Shown here piece after piece: positions 25,114 to 34,370 of a DNA stretch of 64,000 bases. The first letter of the stretch is position 1; each line of letters starts with the position of its first letter. The position numbers and the translations under genes were made by a program. This stretch comes from a bacterium (GTDB lineage Bacteria; SZUA-79; Acidulodesulfobacterales; Acidulodesulfobacteraceae), in NCBI GenBank assembly GCA_021812245.1, contig JAKAOK010000005.1:1-64000 (forward strand), in the 5' to 3' direction. The notes under the pieces are model-generated. The model was not told the DNA's origin and did no database searches. It saw only the letters and a list, made by a program, of their open reading frames with translations.

Positions 25114-27003
25114 TCAATACATCCTGTAATTGCCGAAGCGACGTTCGGCGGCGGAAGCGTTAAAATCTTTCATCAGATACAGATAATACGTTCTTACCGG
25201 TTTAAATTTAACGTAAATATCGAGCCTGCCTATTTTTTTTACCGATTTAAAAAACGGCGCATATTTTTGGACGGGATTCAGCATATATTTGTTATCCATA
25301 ACAAACAGGGCATTTTCTCCGTTTATTTTGTTCAGGTTCTGCCGGAGGTCGTACTGGTTTAAAAAACCGGATATATTATAAATATTTACGGCAGGCTTGT
25401 ATCCGCCGTAATAGACGAGTTCGTCGGCAATGGCATAGTGGTGCGTAAGGATAAAGAGCGGACGGTAAGCCGCCTTATAGCCTTTATAAACGATTCCTAT
25501 ATACTTTGCGCCGTGCCGCCAACCGAAAAGGTCGTTCGTTATGTCGGCGGTGGAAGGTTTGCCCGGAATATGCGGGATGAGCGAAAACACCCCGCCCTTT
25601 CTAAGCCGCTTTTCTTTGTCGATATAACGTATTATTTTACCTACCGGTATGGAATTATAATAAATCTGGTTATATACGACAAGGGACAAAAAGAAACCGG
25701 AAAAGAGGGCGAAATAGACGTAATATTTGAGGAAAAAGAAAAAGGGGACAGATTTATTTATTCCCAAGTTGCTGCTTGACTTTGCCGAACTGTTCGTTTG
25801 AGAATAAAAAATATCTGTCCCCTTTTTCTTTTCTTGTTTCCGCGTAAACAGGTCGGCGGAATAACCCATAACTGGAAATACGGCGAGATAACCTATGTCC
25901 GGCCAGTGGACGAGAATTCTGTGGGAATAGCCGTTTATAACGAAAAATAATAGAATAGGAATAGACAAACAGACGGAAAACAGCAAAGATTCACGGACGC
26001 CGCCGGTGGAAAAGGGGACGGATTTTAAATCTGTCCCCTTTTCTTCTTTGTCGAACCGCCCCGTCGGCCGAAGGCCGACACCCCTCCTTTTAAGTAGGGG
26101 AGCTATATAGAAAAAAACTCCTATTAAAAATATATATATAAACGGCGTAATAACCAGAACCTGTCCGAACCAGCCGGCGGCCAAAAGGGGAAAACCCGGC
26201 TTGGGGTGCGAAAAACCGTGCGAAAGCTGAAACTTAAACGATATAAAATTATGCGTAAAATTCCAGTATATTACCGGCGAAAAAACAAGAAGCGCTACGG
26301 CAAGAGCCATATAAGGATAAAATGTTTTTAAAAAACGTCTGTTTCGTCCGGAAACAAGCAGATACAGAAGAACGGCGGGCGGGATGAGCGCGGCGGTGTA
26401 TTTGCTTAAAAACGCAAAGCCGAGGGAGATACCGGCGAGGAGCCAGTAAGAAGAAAAAAAAGAAAAAAAGGGGACAGATTTATTTTTTGCTTTGCAAAAA
26501 AAAAGATCTGTCCCCTTTTTTTCTTTCATCGTCTTATTCCCCTCTGCCGCTTTATAAAAAAATATAAAAAAACAGAGAGTAAAAAACAACAGGGGGGCAT
26601 CGGGAAGCGCCATAACGGAAAGAATCATTCCAAAAATAACGGCGGACAGAAAAAATAAAAACGAGAAAAAAGCCGCCCGTTTGTTTTTAAATAAAATATA
26701 AGAAAGGTAATATACTAAAAATCCGTCTAAGAAAGAAAAGATAACTGCGCCGAGCCTGACCGAAAGCTGGCTTTTGCCGAAAATACCGTCAAAAACGTAT
26801 ATAATCCAGCCGATAAGAGGGGCGTCGTCGAGATAGCCTAAAGACGGTTTCAACGACCATACATAATAATGCGCTTCGTCGTTGCCGAGGTTAAGAGTGG
26901 AAGCAAGATGAATATGGATGATAAGCGCAACCAGAGAAATGAGAATTAAATAAATCTCATATTGAAATTTACCGATATACAAACTCAATTTTTGCCTGCT
27001 CAA
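25114..27003 (-). CDS. GT39/ArnT-like membrane glycosyltransferase with four in-frame repeat insertions
   Basis: 'LGNDEAHYYVWSLKPSLGYLDDAPLIGWIIY', PMT-type TM pattern; interrupted by KKGTD..KSVPFF and RRGVGLRPTG peptides. Confidence 0.88.
   Translation of the reverse strand: MSRQKLSLYIGKFQYEIYLILISLVALIIHIHLASTLNLGNDEAHYYVWSLKPSLGYLDDAPLIGWIIYVFDGIFGKSQLSVRLGAVIFSFLDGFLVYYLSYILFKNKRAAFFSFLFFLSAVIFGMILSVMALPDAPLLFFTLCFFIFFYKAAEGNKTMKEKKGTDLFFCKAKNKSVPFFSFFSSYWLLAGISLGFAFLSKYTAALIPPAVLLYLLVSGRNRRFLKTFYPYMALAVALLVFSPVIYWNFTHNFISFKFQLSHGFSHPKPGFPLLAAGWFGQVLVITPFIYIFLIGVFFYIAPLLKRRGVGLRPTGRFDKEEKGTDLKSVPFSTGGVRESLLFSVCLSIPILLFFVINGYSHRILVHWPDIGYLAVFPVMGYSADLFTRKQEKKKGTDIFYSQTNSSAKSSSNLGINKSVPFFFFLKYYVYFALFSGFFLSLVVYNQIYYNSIPVGKIIRYIDKEKRLRKGGVFSLIPHIPGKPSTADITNDLFGWRHGAKYIGIVYKGYKAAYRPLFILTHHYAIADELVYYGGYKPAVNIYNISGFLNQYDLRQNLNKINGENALFVMDNKYMLNPVQKYAPFFKSVKKIGRLDIYVKFKPVRTYYLYLMKDFNASAAERRFGNYRMY
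25740..25827. repeat. Family B element inside GT39 gene (long loop)
   Basis: aaaaggggacagattta...atatctgtcccctttt. Confidence 0.9.
26010..26042. repeat. Family B element inside GT39 gene
   Basis: aaaaggggacggattttaaatctgtcccctttt. Confidence 0.92.
26054..26103. repeat. Family D element inside GT39 gene
   Basis: aaccgccccgtcggccgaaggccgacacccctccttttaagtaggggagc. Confidence 0.8.
26464..26522. repeat. Family B element inside GT39 gene
   Basis: aaaaaggggacagatttatttttt..aaaaagatctgtcccctttt. Confidence 0.9.
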
Positions 27004-27008
27004 ATTTA

Positions 27009-28814
27009 TTATAAAGCGCCTGCTATAATTATAGTTTTCATTAATCCGTTAAATCTGTCTTTCAGTTCCAAAGCGGCATCGATTTGCGCAAATAAGGCAG
27101 TGTCGCTGCCGACGGCGGTCAACGGCTCTAATTCTTTTTCCGAAGGCTCCTCAAAATATTCCTTCTGGTTAAAATAAACCGCGGCATCTGCTTCGGAATA
27201 ATCGTTTAAACCGGCGGCGGCTGAATCGGCGTTTGCGCCGCCGACGCCGAACCTGTCCGCAAGCCTTTTTAATATAATTTCTTCTTTTTCTTTTTCGTCA
27301 TATATTTTAGAATATACGAATATAAAAATACAGTCTTTTTTATTAAAACTATTAATTATTTTTTCGCGGTGGGCGTGCTTTAAGAATGTAGCGTCGAATA
27401 TTACGCTGCCGCCGTTTCCCTGCCGCCCGCCGTTTTCAAATTCTTTAAGTCCTTCTTCGAGCATGGTTTCGTAAACCTTTACGTTTGCGTCAGCCGAATA
27501 TTTGACGGACTTATCCGCCCCGCCGAATAAGTTCTGCCTTATTTCGTCCGTGGAAACGATTCGCGCGTAAAACCACTCGGAAAGCAGGCGGGAAAGCGAA
27601 GACTTGCCGCTGCCGGAAAGACCGCAATTAAGAATAACGACCCGTTTTTTTGCCAGGGCAAGATAAAAAGCCGCCAGATTGAAATATTTAAGGGCTTTTG
27701 CGGGCGCGTCTCCTCCGGGGGAAAGCATGGAAATCTTAGTTCTGACTATCGCCCTGTAGGCTTTAAAAAAAGGTATCACGAAAGGTTCGTATTTCTCGAA
27801 CGGGGCAATGGATTTTAAATAGTTAAAACAGTTTTTATAATAGCCGAAAAACAGGACGGATTCATAAAAATAGCCGTTAAATTCAAAATCCATAAGTAAA
27901 AAGGCAATGTCTAAATATATATCCTGGCATCTGTATCTTTCGTCAAATTCGACGCAGTCCATAAGACAGGTTCCGTTAACGCGGCGAGGGTCTAAAACAG
28001 CTATATGCTCCATTCTTAAATCCCCGTGAACGTCCCTGACGAAGCCGCCTTCGGCGCGGAGGCGGATAAATTCGGAGAAAATAGAAGACTCAAGGAAAGA
28101 ACTGTAAGCAGAGCGGAAGGAAGAGCAAGAAAGGGATAGAATGGAAAAAAAGGGGGCAAATATTTTTTTTTCGGTTTTTTGAAAAAATAAATCTGTCCCC
28201 TTTTTTTCATTGCCCTTTTTTTCATTCTTTTCTTCTATTATTTTATAATTGTCGTCCCAGTTTGCCTTATAAACATCGTAACCGCCGAATTTAGAAATTC
28301 TTTTCGCGGTTCGGGCGGTCTTATGAAACAGGTATATTCTTTTCGCGGTTTTTTTTAGAATATCGTTTATTTTTATTGCGGAAACCGTCTGATTACTTTT
28401 CAAGATATTATTTAAAAAACAGTCGGAATTTACCCTTCTCATCCTGACAAAGACGTCTATGAGCCTACCACCCTTAAATCCGGTGAACTGCTTGTCCTTT
28501 TTCTGCCTGAGTTCTACCAAATCAAGATAAATACCGGAGCAGGCTCTTCTGTTTAAAGACAGTTCGCGTTTTGCGAAAAAAATTCTCTTTTTGAGGGTCG
28601 TATAATCGACGAAGCCGAAATTTACCGGTTTTTTTTGCTTGTAGGCGAACTTAGGGGTTAAATAAACCCGCGATATATGGGTTTCGATAACTGCCGCCCC
28701 GCCAGAACCGCCCCGCCCTGACGAACCCCCCTCCTCGGCATTAAAAGAAAAGGGGACGGATTTGAAATCCGTCCCCTTTTCTTTCCATTCTTCCTTCTTT
28801 TCTTCATCGCGCAT
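27009..28814 (-). CDS. Aminoglycoside phosphotransferase-like / P-loop kinase fusion protein with in-frame repeat insertions
   Basis: 'ETHISRVYLTPKFAYKQKKPVNFGFVDYTTL', 'VHGDLRMEHIAV', 'DCVEFDERYRCQDIYLDIAFLLMDFEF', then 'NCGLSGSGKSSLSRLL'. Confidence 0.88.
   Translation of the reverse strand: MRDEEKKEEWKEKGTDFKSVPFSFNAEEGGSSGRGGSGGAAVIETHISRVYLTPKFAYKQKKPVNFGFVDYTTLKKRIFFAKRELSLNRRACSGIYLDLVELRQKKDKQFTGFKGGRLIDVFVRMRRVNSDCFLNNILKSNQTVSAIKINDILKKTAKRIYLFHKTARTAKRISKFGGYDVYKANWDDNYKIIEEKNEKKGNEKKGTDLFFQKTEKKIFAPFFSILSLSCSSFRSAYSSFLESSIFSEFIRLRAEGGFVRDVHGDLRMEHIAVLDPRRVNGTCLMDCVEFDERYRCQDIYLDIAFLLMDFEFNGYFYESVLFFGYYKNCFNYLKSIAPFEKYEPFVIPFFKAYRAIVRTKISMLSPGGDAPAKALKYFNLAAFYLALAKKRVVILNCGLSGSGKSSLSRLLSEWFYARIVSTDEIRQNLFGGADKSVKYSADANVKVYETMLEEGLKEFENGGRQGNGGSVIFDATFLKHAHREKIINSFNKKDCIFIFVYSKIYDEKEKEEIILKRLADRFGVGGANADSAAAGLNDYSEADAAVYFNQKEYFEEPSEKELEPLTAVGSDTALFAQIDAALELKDRFNGLMKTIIIAGAL
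28145..28207. repeat. Family B element (degenerate arm) inside APH/kinase gene
   Basis: aaaaaaagggggcaaatattt..aaataaatctgtcccctttttt. Confidence 0.8.
28748..28780. repeat. Family B element inside APH/kinase gene (5' end)
   Basis: aaaaggggacggatttgaaatccgtcccctttt. Confidence 0.92.
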
Positions 28815-28826
28815 CGGCGTTTACCC

Positions 28827-29747
28827 TTACAGACCGGCGTCCGCCGCCATTTTTCTGAGTTTTTTTAAGGATTTGACTTCTATCTGCCTTATGCGTTCTT
28901 TGGTAAGGCCGAAAACAAGCCCTACTTCGTTAAGCGTCCACGGTTTTTCGTAATTAAGCCCGTACCTTAAAATTATAACTTTTCTTTCTATGTCGGCAAG
29001 ATTAAACAGCCATTTATTGAGGAGATTCAAAGTTTCGATTCTGTCGAGTATATCGAAAGGCGACGTAGCGTTCTCGTCGGCTCTAATTAAATTGGAAAAG
29101 GACATATTTCCGTCGTCTTCGTCGTTATTCTGCGAATAAGGCGCATCTAAAGAGTAAATATTGCCGATTAAACCTAAAATCTTTTCCAGCTTTTTTTCTT
29201 TAATGCCCATATGACCGGCTACTTCGCTGAAATTGGGCTCTCTTTTAATTTCGCCCGTAACTTCCCTTATCGCTCTCGTATATTTATAAAGATTTTCGGA
29301 TATGTGGATAGGGAGCCTCACGACCCTGCCGGAATTCAGTATTCCCCGTTCGATAGTCTGCCTTATCCACCATATGGCATACGTAGAAAATCTGAAGCCT
29401 TTTTTCGGCTTGAATCTTTCCACTGCTTTTATAAGTCCGATATTTCCTTCCATAATTAGGTCGTCGAAGGACAGCCCCCTGCCGAGAAACCTTTTTGCCA
29501 CGCTGATTACAAGTCCAAGATTGGATTTTATCATCAAATCCCTTGCCTGTTCGTCTCCTTCGCTTATCTTAAGCGCAAGTTCGTATTCCTGTTCTTTGGT
29601 AAGAAGCGAATATTTTTTCAGGTATTTAAGATACCGGCTCGAAATTACGTTATCTTCCGACTTTACATACTTGCCGCCGAAATCGTTTTCGGCAATATCC
29701 GATACGGGTTCGTCAGAACCCGCACCGTTGAGGCGTTTGCGCTTCAT
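28827..29747 (-). CDS. RNA polymerase sigma factor (RpoS/RpoD-like sigma-70)
   Basis: 'NLGLVISVAKRFLGRGLSFDDLIMEGNIGLIKAVERFKPKKGFRFSTYAIWWIRQTIER', 'LNEVGLVFGLTKERIRQIEVKSLKKLR'. Confidence 0.95.
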   Translation of the reverse strand: MKRKRLNGAGSDEPVSDIAENDFGGKYVKSEDNVISSRYLKYLKKYSLLTKEQEYELALKISEGDEQARDLMIKSNLGLVISVAKRFLGRGLSFDDLIMEGNIGLIKAVERFKPKKGFRFSTYAIWWIRQTIERGILNSGRVVRLPIHISENLYKYTRAIREVTGEIKREPNFSEVAGHMGIKEKKLEKILGLIGNIYSLDAPYSQNNDEDDGNMSFSNLIRADENATSPFDILDRIETLNLLNKWLFNLADIERKVIILRYGLNYEKPWTLNEVGLVFGLTKERIRQIEVKSLKKLRKMAADAGL

Positions 29748-30366
29748 ATCCGTTTTTCCCTATAAGTTTGACAAAATTTGCTGGGGCTATTTCCTTCGAA
29801 AACATAGTCCCGTTTTTCTTTTCTATTACGCAGATATTTTGAGAGCCGTTCCTTTCTACGGGCGCAACCATAATCCCTCCTTCGCCGAGCTGGTTAAACA
29901 AGGCCGGAGGAATATCCGGCGAACAGGCTGTTATAAGTATCCTATCGTAAGGGGCGTATTCGCCGAAACCTATCGACCCGTCGCCCATAATAAAAGTTAC
30001 GGTATGTATGTTTAACGCTTCTATAACGCTTCTCGCCTTTAAAGACAAATCTCTTATGCGCTCTATAGTGAAAACCGAAGCGCAGAGCTGTGAGAGGACG
30101 GCGGCTTGATAGCCCGAACCAGTTCCTATCTCTAAAACTTTATGATTTTTATTTAAGGCAAGCGCCTGCGTCATAAGCGCTACGGTGTAAACGCTGGAAA
30201 TAGTCTGGTTATGCCCGATAGGGAGCGGGGATTCTCCCCAGCACATATCTGCGGTCCTGAAAGGCTGTTCTACAAACCTCTCACGCGGAATTTTCCCGAG
30301 AGCGTCAAGGACGGCGGCAGAAGTTATGCCTTTAGAAGTCAGACTATCGATTATTTTTGCGTTCAT
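29713..30366 (-). CDS. pcm: Protein-L-isoaspartate O-methyltransferase
   Basis: 'PRERFVEQPFRTADMCWGESPLPIGHNQTIS', 'VLEIGTGSGYQAAVLSQL'. Confidence 0.95.
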   Translation of the reverse strand: MNAKIIDSLTSKGITSAAVLDALGKIPRERFVEQPFRTADMCWGESPLPIGHNQTISSVYTVALMTQALALNKNHKVLEIGTGSGYQAAVLSQLCASVFTIERIRDLSLKARSVIEALNIHTVTFIMGDGSIGFGEYAPYDRILITACSPDIPPALFNQLGEGGIMVAPVERNGSQNICVIEKKNGTMFSKEIAPANFVKLIGKNGYEAQTPQRCGF

Positions 30367-30416
30367 ATCATAATATTAACTTAAATCACCGTTAAAGACT
30401 ATTTAAATCTCTATAT

Positions 30417-30528
30417 GGATTCCTGCTTTCGCAGATATTCCCGTCTGCATCAAAGACATGCTTTGATAAACGCAGACGGGAATATCTGCGAAAGCAGGAA
30501 ACGAAGTACAGCGAAGCTCATCCAGAAA
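30417..30528. repeat. Family A internal module (hairpin plus gaaacgaagtacagcgaagctcatccag)
   Basis: attcccgtctgcatcaaagacatgctttgataaacgcagacgggaat between pcm and surE. Confidence 0.88.
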
Positions 30529-30535
30529 AGGTATT

Positions 30536-31345
30536 TTAAATTTCATTTAAAGATAAATCGACGTTTTTTAATTTTTCTATAGCTTTATAATTCGTCATAT
30601 CGAGATGAATCGGCGTAATAGAAATAAGCCCGTTATGCACGGCTTCGTAATCGCTTCCCTCAATATCGTCGAACCTTATATTCTTGCCCCATATCCAGTA
30701 ATATTTTCTTCCCCTCGGGTCCATTTTTTCGACTACGAAGTCTTCGAAATAACGCTTGCCCTGTTTAGTAATGCGGTATTCAAAAGGATTCTTTTCTTTT
30801 TTAATTATAGTCTGTGGGATATTCACGTTTAAAAGGGTATTCTCCGAAAAACCGCTTTTATTAAAGATGGACGCAAGATTAGATACGAACATGGCCGCTT
30901 TTCTAAAAGAGGCTTCGAGGTCTTCCTCAAGCGATGCGTCTTTAGGCAGATAGCCGCCCCCTTTATTTACTACTAAAGAAACGGCGATTGATTTTATCCC
31001 CATAACTGCCCCCTCCATAGCGGCGGAAACCGTTCCCGAATAGATAACGTCGTCGCAGATATTGCCGCCGTAGTTGATTCCGGAAATAACAAGGTCTGGT
31101 TTTGTTTTTAAAATGGAGTGAACGGCGATATTGACCGCATCGGTGGGCGTGCCGTCAACCGAATATATATTCGGTTTTATCTCGTTAACCCTTAAAGGCC
31201 TGTCTATAGTCAGGGAGTGGGAGCTTGCGCTTCTTTCTCTGTCGGGAGCAACGATAACGACGTCCGCAGATTTTTTAAGCTCTTCGAATAAAATATTTAT
31301 TCCCGTCGCATAAACTCCGTCGTCGTTTGAAAGAAGAATATTCAA
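30536..31345 (-). CDS. surE: 5'-nucleotidase SurE
   Basis: 'MNILLSNDDGVYATGI', 'VIVAPDRERSASSHSLT', 'DLVISGINYGGNICDDVIYSGTVSAAMEG'. Confidence 0.96.
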   Translation of the reverse strand: MNILLSNDDGVYATGINILFEELKKSADVVIVAPDRERSASSHSLTIDRPLRVNEIKPNIYSVDGTPTDAVNIAVHSILKTKPDLVISGINYGGNICDDVIYSGTVSAAMEGAVMGIKSIAVSLVVNKGGGYLPKDASLEEDLEASFRKAAMFVSNLASIFNKSGFSENTLLNVNIPQTIIKKEKNPFEYRITKQGKRYFEDFVVEKMDPRGRKYYWIWGKNIRFDDIEGSDYEAVHNGLISITPIHLDMTNYKAIEKLKNVDLSLNEI

Positions 31346-31704
31346 TTTTGTTTCCCTGTTTTTCTTGACGACAAAAGGGATTTAATGGAGTTAAGCTCGT
31401 CTTTGACGCCTTTCAGCAGCGATGAACCGCCGCTTTCGGACGCATTTGAATTATTTGACCTTATAGCTTTTTTTGCCCCTTCTATCGTAAATTTTTTATC
31501 GTATAAATAATCTTTTACAAGCAGCAGCTTTTCGATGTCCGACTTGGAATAAAGCCTATGGCTGCTTTTAGACTTATAAGGCCTTAAAAAAGAAAATTCG
31601 GTTTCCCAATATCTGATGACGTAAGGTTCTACGCCGATTTTCTTAGCGGCTTCGCCGATTTTATAATAATATTTTTCATTTATCTCGTCTGCCTTCGGTT
31701 CCAT
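31342..31704 (-). CDS. MerR-family transcriptional regulator
   Basis: 'YYKIGEAAKKIGVEPYVIRYWETEFSFLRPYKSKSSHRLYSKSDIEKL'. Confidence 0.93.
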   Translation of the reverse strand: MEPKADEINEKYYYKIGEAAKKIGVEPYVIRYWETEFSFLRPYKSKSSHRLYSKSDIEKLLLVKDYLYDKKFTIEGAKKAIRSNNSNASESGGSSLLKGVKDELNSIKSLLSSRKTGKQN

Positions 31705-31993
31705 TTTTATATTTTTTATTTATTTCCGATTTAAAAACAACGGAAGGCTTGAATTTTACGACCTTTCTTTCGCTTATAATAATGGCTTCTCCCGTCTGAG
31801 GATTTCTTCCTTTTCTCGCTTTCTTTTCTTTAACGGTAAAATTTCCGAAACCGTTAAACTTTATGGTTCCCGCCTCTTCGGCTTCCGCTTTTATAAGGTC
31901 GAAAAAAGAGGCGACGTAAGCCATAGATTCGGCGGTAGATAGTCCGACTTTGGAGCGGACTTTAGCCGCTAAATCTGCTCTTGTTAACGCCAT
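31676..31993 (-). CDS. ihfA: Integration host factor alpha (HU/IHF family)
   Basis: 'MALTRADLAAKVRSKVGLS', 'IKFNGFGNFTVKEKKARKGRNPQTGEAI'. Confidence 0.93.
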   Translation of the reverse strand: MALTRADLAAKVRSKVGLSTAESMAYVASFFDLIKAEAEEAGTIKFNGFGNFTVKEKKARKGRNPQTGEAIIISERKVVKFKPSVVFKSEINKKYKNGTEGRRDK

Positions 31994-32078
31994 AATTTAT
32001 AAAACTCCATGATATAAGATAATATTATGAACCGCCCGTCAGGCTGACATTAATTTTTAATTTAGATTTAGGCGGAAA

Positions 32079-32272
32079 CCCAAATACCGATTTAGAAAGT
32101 ATTTAATAAATTCCAATATTCCGTCATTGCGAGAACCAGTCATTGCGAGCGTAGCGAAACAATCTAAAGCGAGATTGTTTCGCTACGCTCGCAATGACGG
32201 AATAGTGCGCTCACAATGACGTTATTAAGTAATTCAGGTAATTCATATATAAAAATTCCCAAATCGGGATTT
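32079..32272. repeat. Family A ends enclosing family C palindrome, abutting the rplT stop
   Basis: cccaaataccgatttagaaa..gcgagattgtttcgctacgctcgcaatgac..cccaaatcgggattta. Confidence 0.88.
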
Positions 32273-32621
32273 ATGCCGCGAGGGCTTCCTTGACGATGCC
32301 CGAAAAAGCGGCAGAATCGGAAAGAGCTATTTCCGATAAAACCTTCCGGTTTAAGCCGATTCCCTTCTTGTTTAGCGCATCCATAAATTTGGAATAGGAA
32401 ATGCCGTTTTCTCTGCATGCGGCGTTAATTCTCACAATCCACATACCCCTGAACTCTCTTTTTTTGACTTTTCTATCTCTGTAAGCATAATTAAGTCCTT
32501 TATTGACGGCTTCCTGCGCCGACTTGAAGAGCCTGCTTCTTGCGCCGTAATATCCTTTCGCCGCTTTCAACACTCTCTTATGTCTTTTTTTGGTTAAAAT
32601 ACCTCTTTTTACCCTTGGCAT
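32271..32621 (-). CDS. rplT: 50S ribosomal protein L20
   Basis: 'MPRVKRGILTKKRHKRVLKAAKGYYGARSRLFKSAQEAV'. Confidence 0.98.
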   Translation of the reverse strand: MPRVKRGILTKKRHKRVLKAAKGYYGARSRLFKSAQEAVNKGLNYAYRDRKVKKREFRGMWIVRINAACRENGISYSKFMDALNKKGIGLNRKVLSEIALSDSAAFSGIVKEALAA

Positions 32622-32667
32622 TATCTTTGCTCCTTATTATCTAAATATTTTTTTTATATATACCATA

Positions 32668-32871
32668 TTATAAATACGGAATAAGCTTTTTTACGTTTAG
32701 CGAATCTACCGAATTAACTACGGAGGATTTTTTCAGCCTGTTCTTTCTGCCGCGTTTTTTTGAAGTTAATATATGGCTTTTATTGGCTTTATGATGAACG
32801 ACAAGTCCGTTTGCCGTAACTTTAAATCTTTTTTTCGCTCCTTTTTTAGTCTTTATTTTTATCTTTGCCAT
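32668..32871 (-). CDS. rpmI: 50S ribosomal protein L35
   Basis: 'KIKIKTKKGAKKRFKVTANGLVVHHKANKSHIL'. Confidence 0.97.
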   Translation of the reverse strand: MAKIKIKTKKGAKKRFKVTANGLVVHHKANKSHILTSKKRGRKNRLKKSSVVNSVDSLNVKKLIPYL

Positions 32872-32906
32872 TTTTACTCCTTTTATTTATATATCTTAAT
32901 TTTACT

Positions 32907-33509
32907 TTATATTTTTTCAGCGGTACACTCTTCAGCTTTAACCGCTCCTTTGGATTTTTCTTTTCCGGCGTCCTTCTCCGCCGGTTTTTTCGTCTTTACC
33001 GGAACTAAGACCGTACTGAATGTTCTTTTTACGTCGGGCTTAATAGGAAACTCGGGAATGCCGAATTCTTTAACGTCTTCGATGACTCTTAATATTACTT
33101 TAATGCCGAGTTCCGTATGCGCAAGCTCCCTGCCTTTAAACGTAACGGTCAATTTTACTTTATTGCCGTCTTTAAGGAAAGAAATCGCATTTTTTAATTT
33201 AAATTGATAGTCGTGTTCGTCGGTGTTGGGTCTGAATTTGACTTCTTTTATGTGTATTACGACCTGTTTTTTCTTTGCTTCCTGAGCTTTCTTGTTCTGC
33301 TCGTATTTAAATTTACCGAAATCCATTATCCTGCAAACCGGCGGTTTTGCATCTTCCGAAACTTCCACCAGGTCTAAAAATTTTTCCTTCGCAAGTTTAA
33401 TAGCTTCGTATAAAGGCATTATGCCCGCCTGTTTCCCTTCTTCGTCGATAACCCTGACTTCTTTCGCCCTGATATTTTCGTTTATATATGTTTTGTTATT
33501 CTTTTGTAT
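32907..33509 (-). CDS. infC: Translation initiation factor IF-3, likely starting at a non-canonical AUA codon
   Basis: '[28 protein letters not shown]' extends in frame upstream of the ORF-track start (33419); GGAGAGG SD lies 5 nt before ATA at 33507-33509. Confidence 0.88.
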   Translation of the reverse strand: MQKNNKTYINENIRAKEVRVIDEEGKQAGIMPLYEAIKLAKEKFLDLVEVSEDAKPPVCRIMDFGKFKYEQNKKAQEAKKKQVVIHIKEVKFRPNTDEHDYQFKLKNAISFLKDGNKVKLTVTFKGRELAHTELGIKVILRVIEDVKEFGIPEFPIKPDVKRTFSTVLVPVKTKKPAEKDAGKEKSKGAVKAEECTAEKI

Positions 33510-33577
33510 ATTAACCTCTCCTTTATTTTTATATTTTTTTATTTAGCATTAAATTATTACATAATTTGCAACGGGTG

Positions 33578-34327
33578 TCAACTTGAAAAATAGGAAGGAT
33601 ATTTTGTTTTAAGGATACCCATATAATGGGCTTCCATTTTTTTATTGCCGGTATTTTTGTAACAGACGGCAAGATAATAAAGAGTCTTTGGGATAACCGG
33701 CACGTTTTTGGAACCGTACTGGCTCAAAACGGTTTTAAACATATATATAGCGGGTTTCCAAAGACTTGCGTTGTAATAATACAGCCCCGTGAAAAAAGTG
33801 TTTTCCGACAATTTTATATCTATGAACCTTATATACTTAAACGCTTTTTTTGAATATTTAGAATAAGGGTACTTGGATATAAGTTTCTCGAACGTCGTCT
33901 TCGCGCTTCTCAGGGGACTCTGGCTTCTTCCGACCGCCTCTTTTCTTTTGTAAAAAGACATCGCTTCGTAAAACATGGCAAAAGGAGCATATTTAGAGCG
34001 GGGGTGCAAGTGGATGAAGTCTAAATAAGCGCCCTGTGCCTCGATATATTTGCCTTCAAGATAATATGCGTCTCCGAGTTTCAGTTCCGCTTTCTTAGTA
34101 TTGCGGTATGAAGGATAATTTTCGATAAGCGCCCTAAAATTTTTGGCAGCTCCGCTATAATTCTTGTTTTGCGAATCATGCAGGGCTTTTTGATAATAAA
34201 CGTCCGGCGGCAGTATGTTTTTCTTGACGTTTTTGCCGCAGCCGGAAAGCATAACGGAAAAAGCCGATGTTATAGCTGCTGCGGTTAAAAATAAAATTAA
34301 ACTGCTGTTTCTTTTTGTCTTATTCAT
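33578..34327 (-). CDS. bamD: Outer-membrane assembly lipoprotein BamD
   Basis: Lipobox 'LSGCGK', TPR-like 'YYQKALHDSQNKNYSGAAKNFRALIENYPSYRNTKKAELKLGDAYYLEGKYIEAQGAYLDFIHLHPRSKYAPFAMF'. Confidence 0.9.
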   Translation of the reverse strand: MNKTKRNSSLILFLTAAAITSAFSVMLSGCGKNVKKNILPPDVYYQKALHDSQNKNYSGAAKNFRALIENYPSYRNTKKAELKLGDAYYLEGKYIEAQGAYLDFIHLHPRSKYAPFAMFYEAMSFYKRKEAVGRSQSPLRSAKTTFEKLISKYPYSKYSKKAFKYIRFIDIKLSENTFFTGLYYYNASLWKPAIYMFKTVLSQYGSKNVPVIPKTLYYLAVCYKNTGNKKMEAHYMGILKTKYPSYFSS

Positions 34328-34340
34328 ATTTACTTATGAG

Positions 34341-34365
34341 GGGGACAGATTTAAAATCTGTCCCC
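34341..34365. repeat. Family B palindrome GGGGACAGATTTAAAATCTGTCCCC (intergenic)
   Basis: Perfect palindromic arms. Confidence 0.92.
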
Positions 34366-34370
34366 GATAA

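Noticed and set aside
32164-32418. 84-aa ORF overlapping rplT
   Set aside because: Out of frame with rplT and runs into repeat sequence; rplT is unambiguous.
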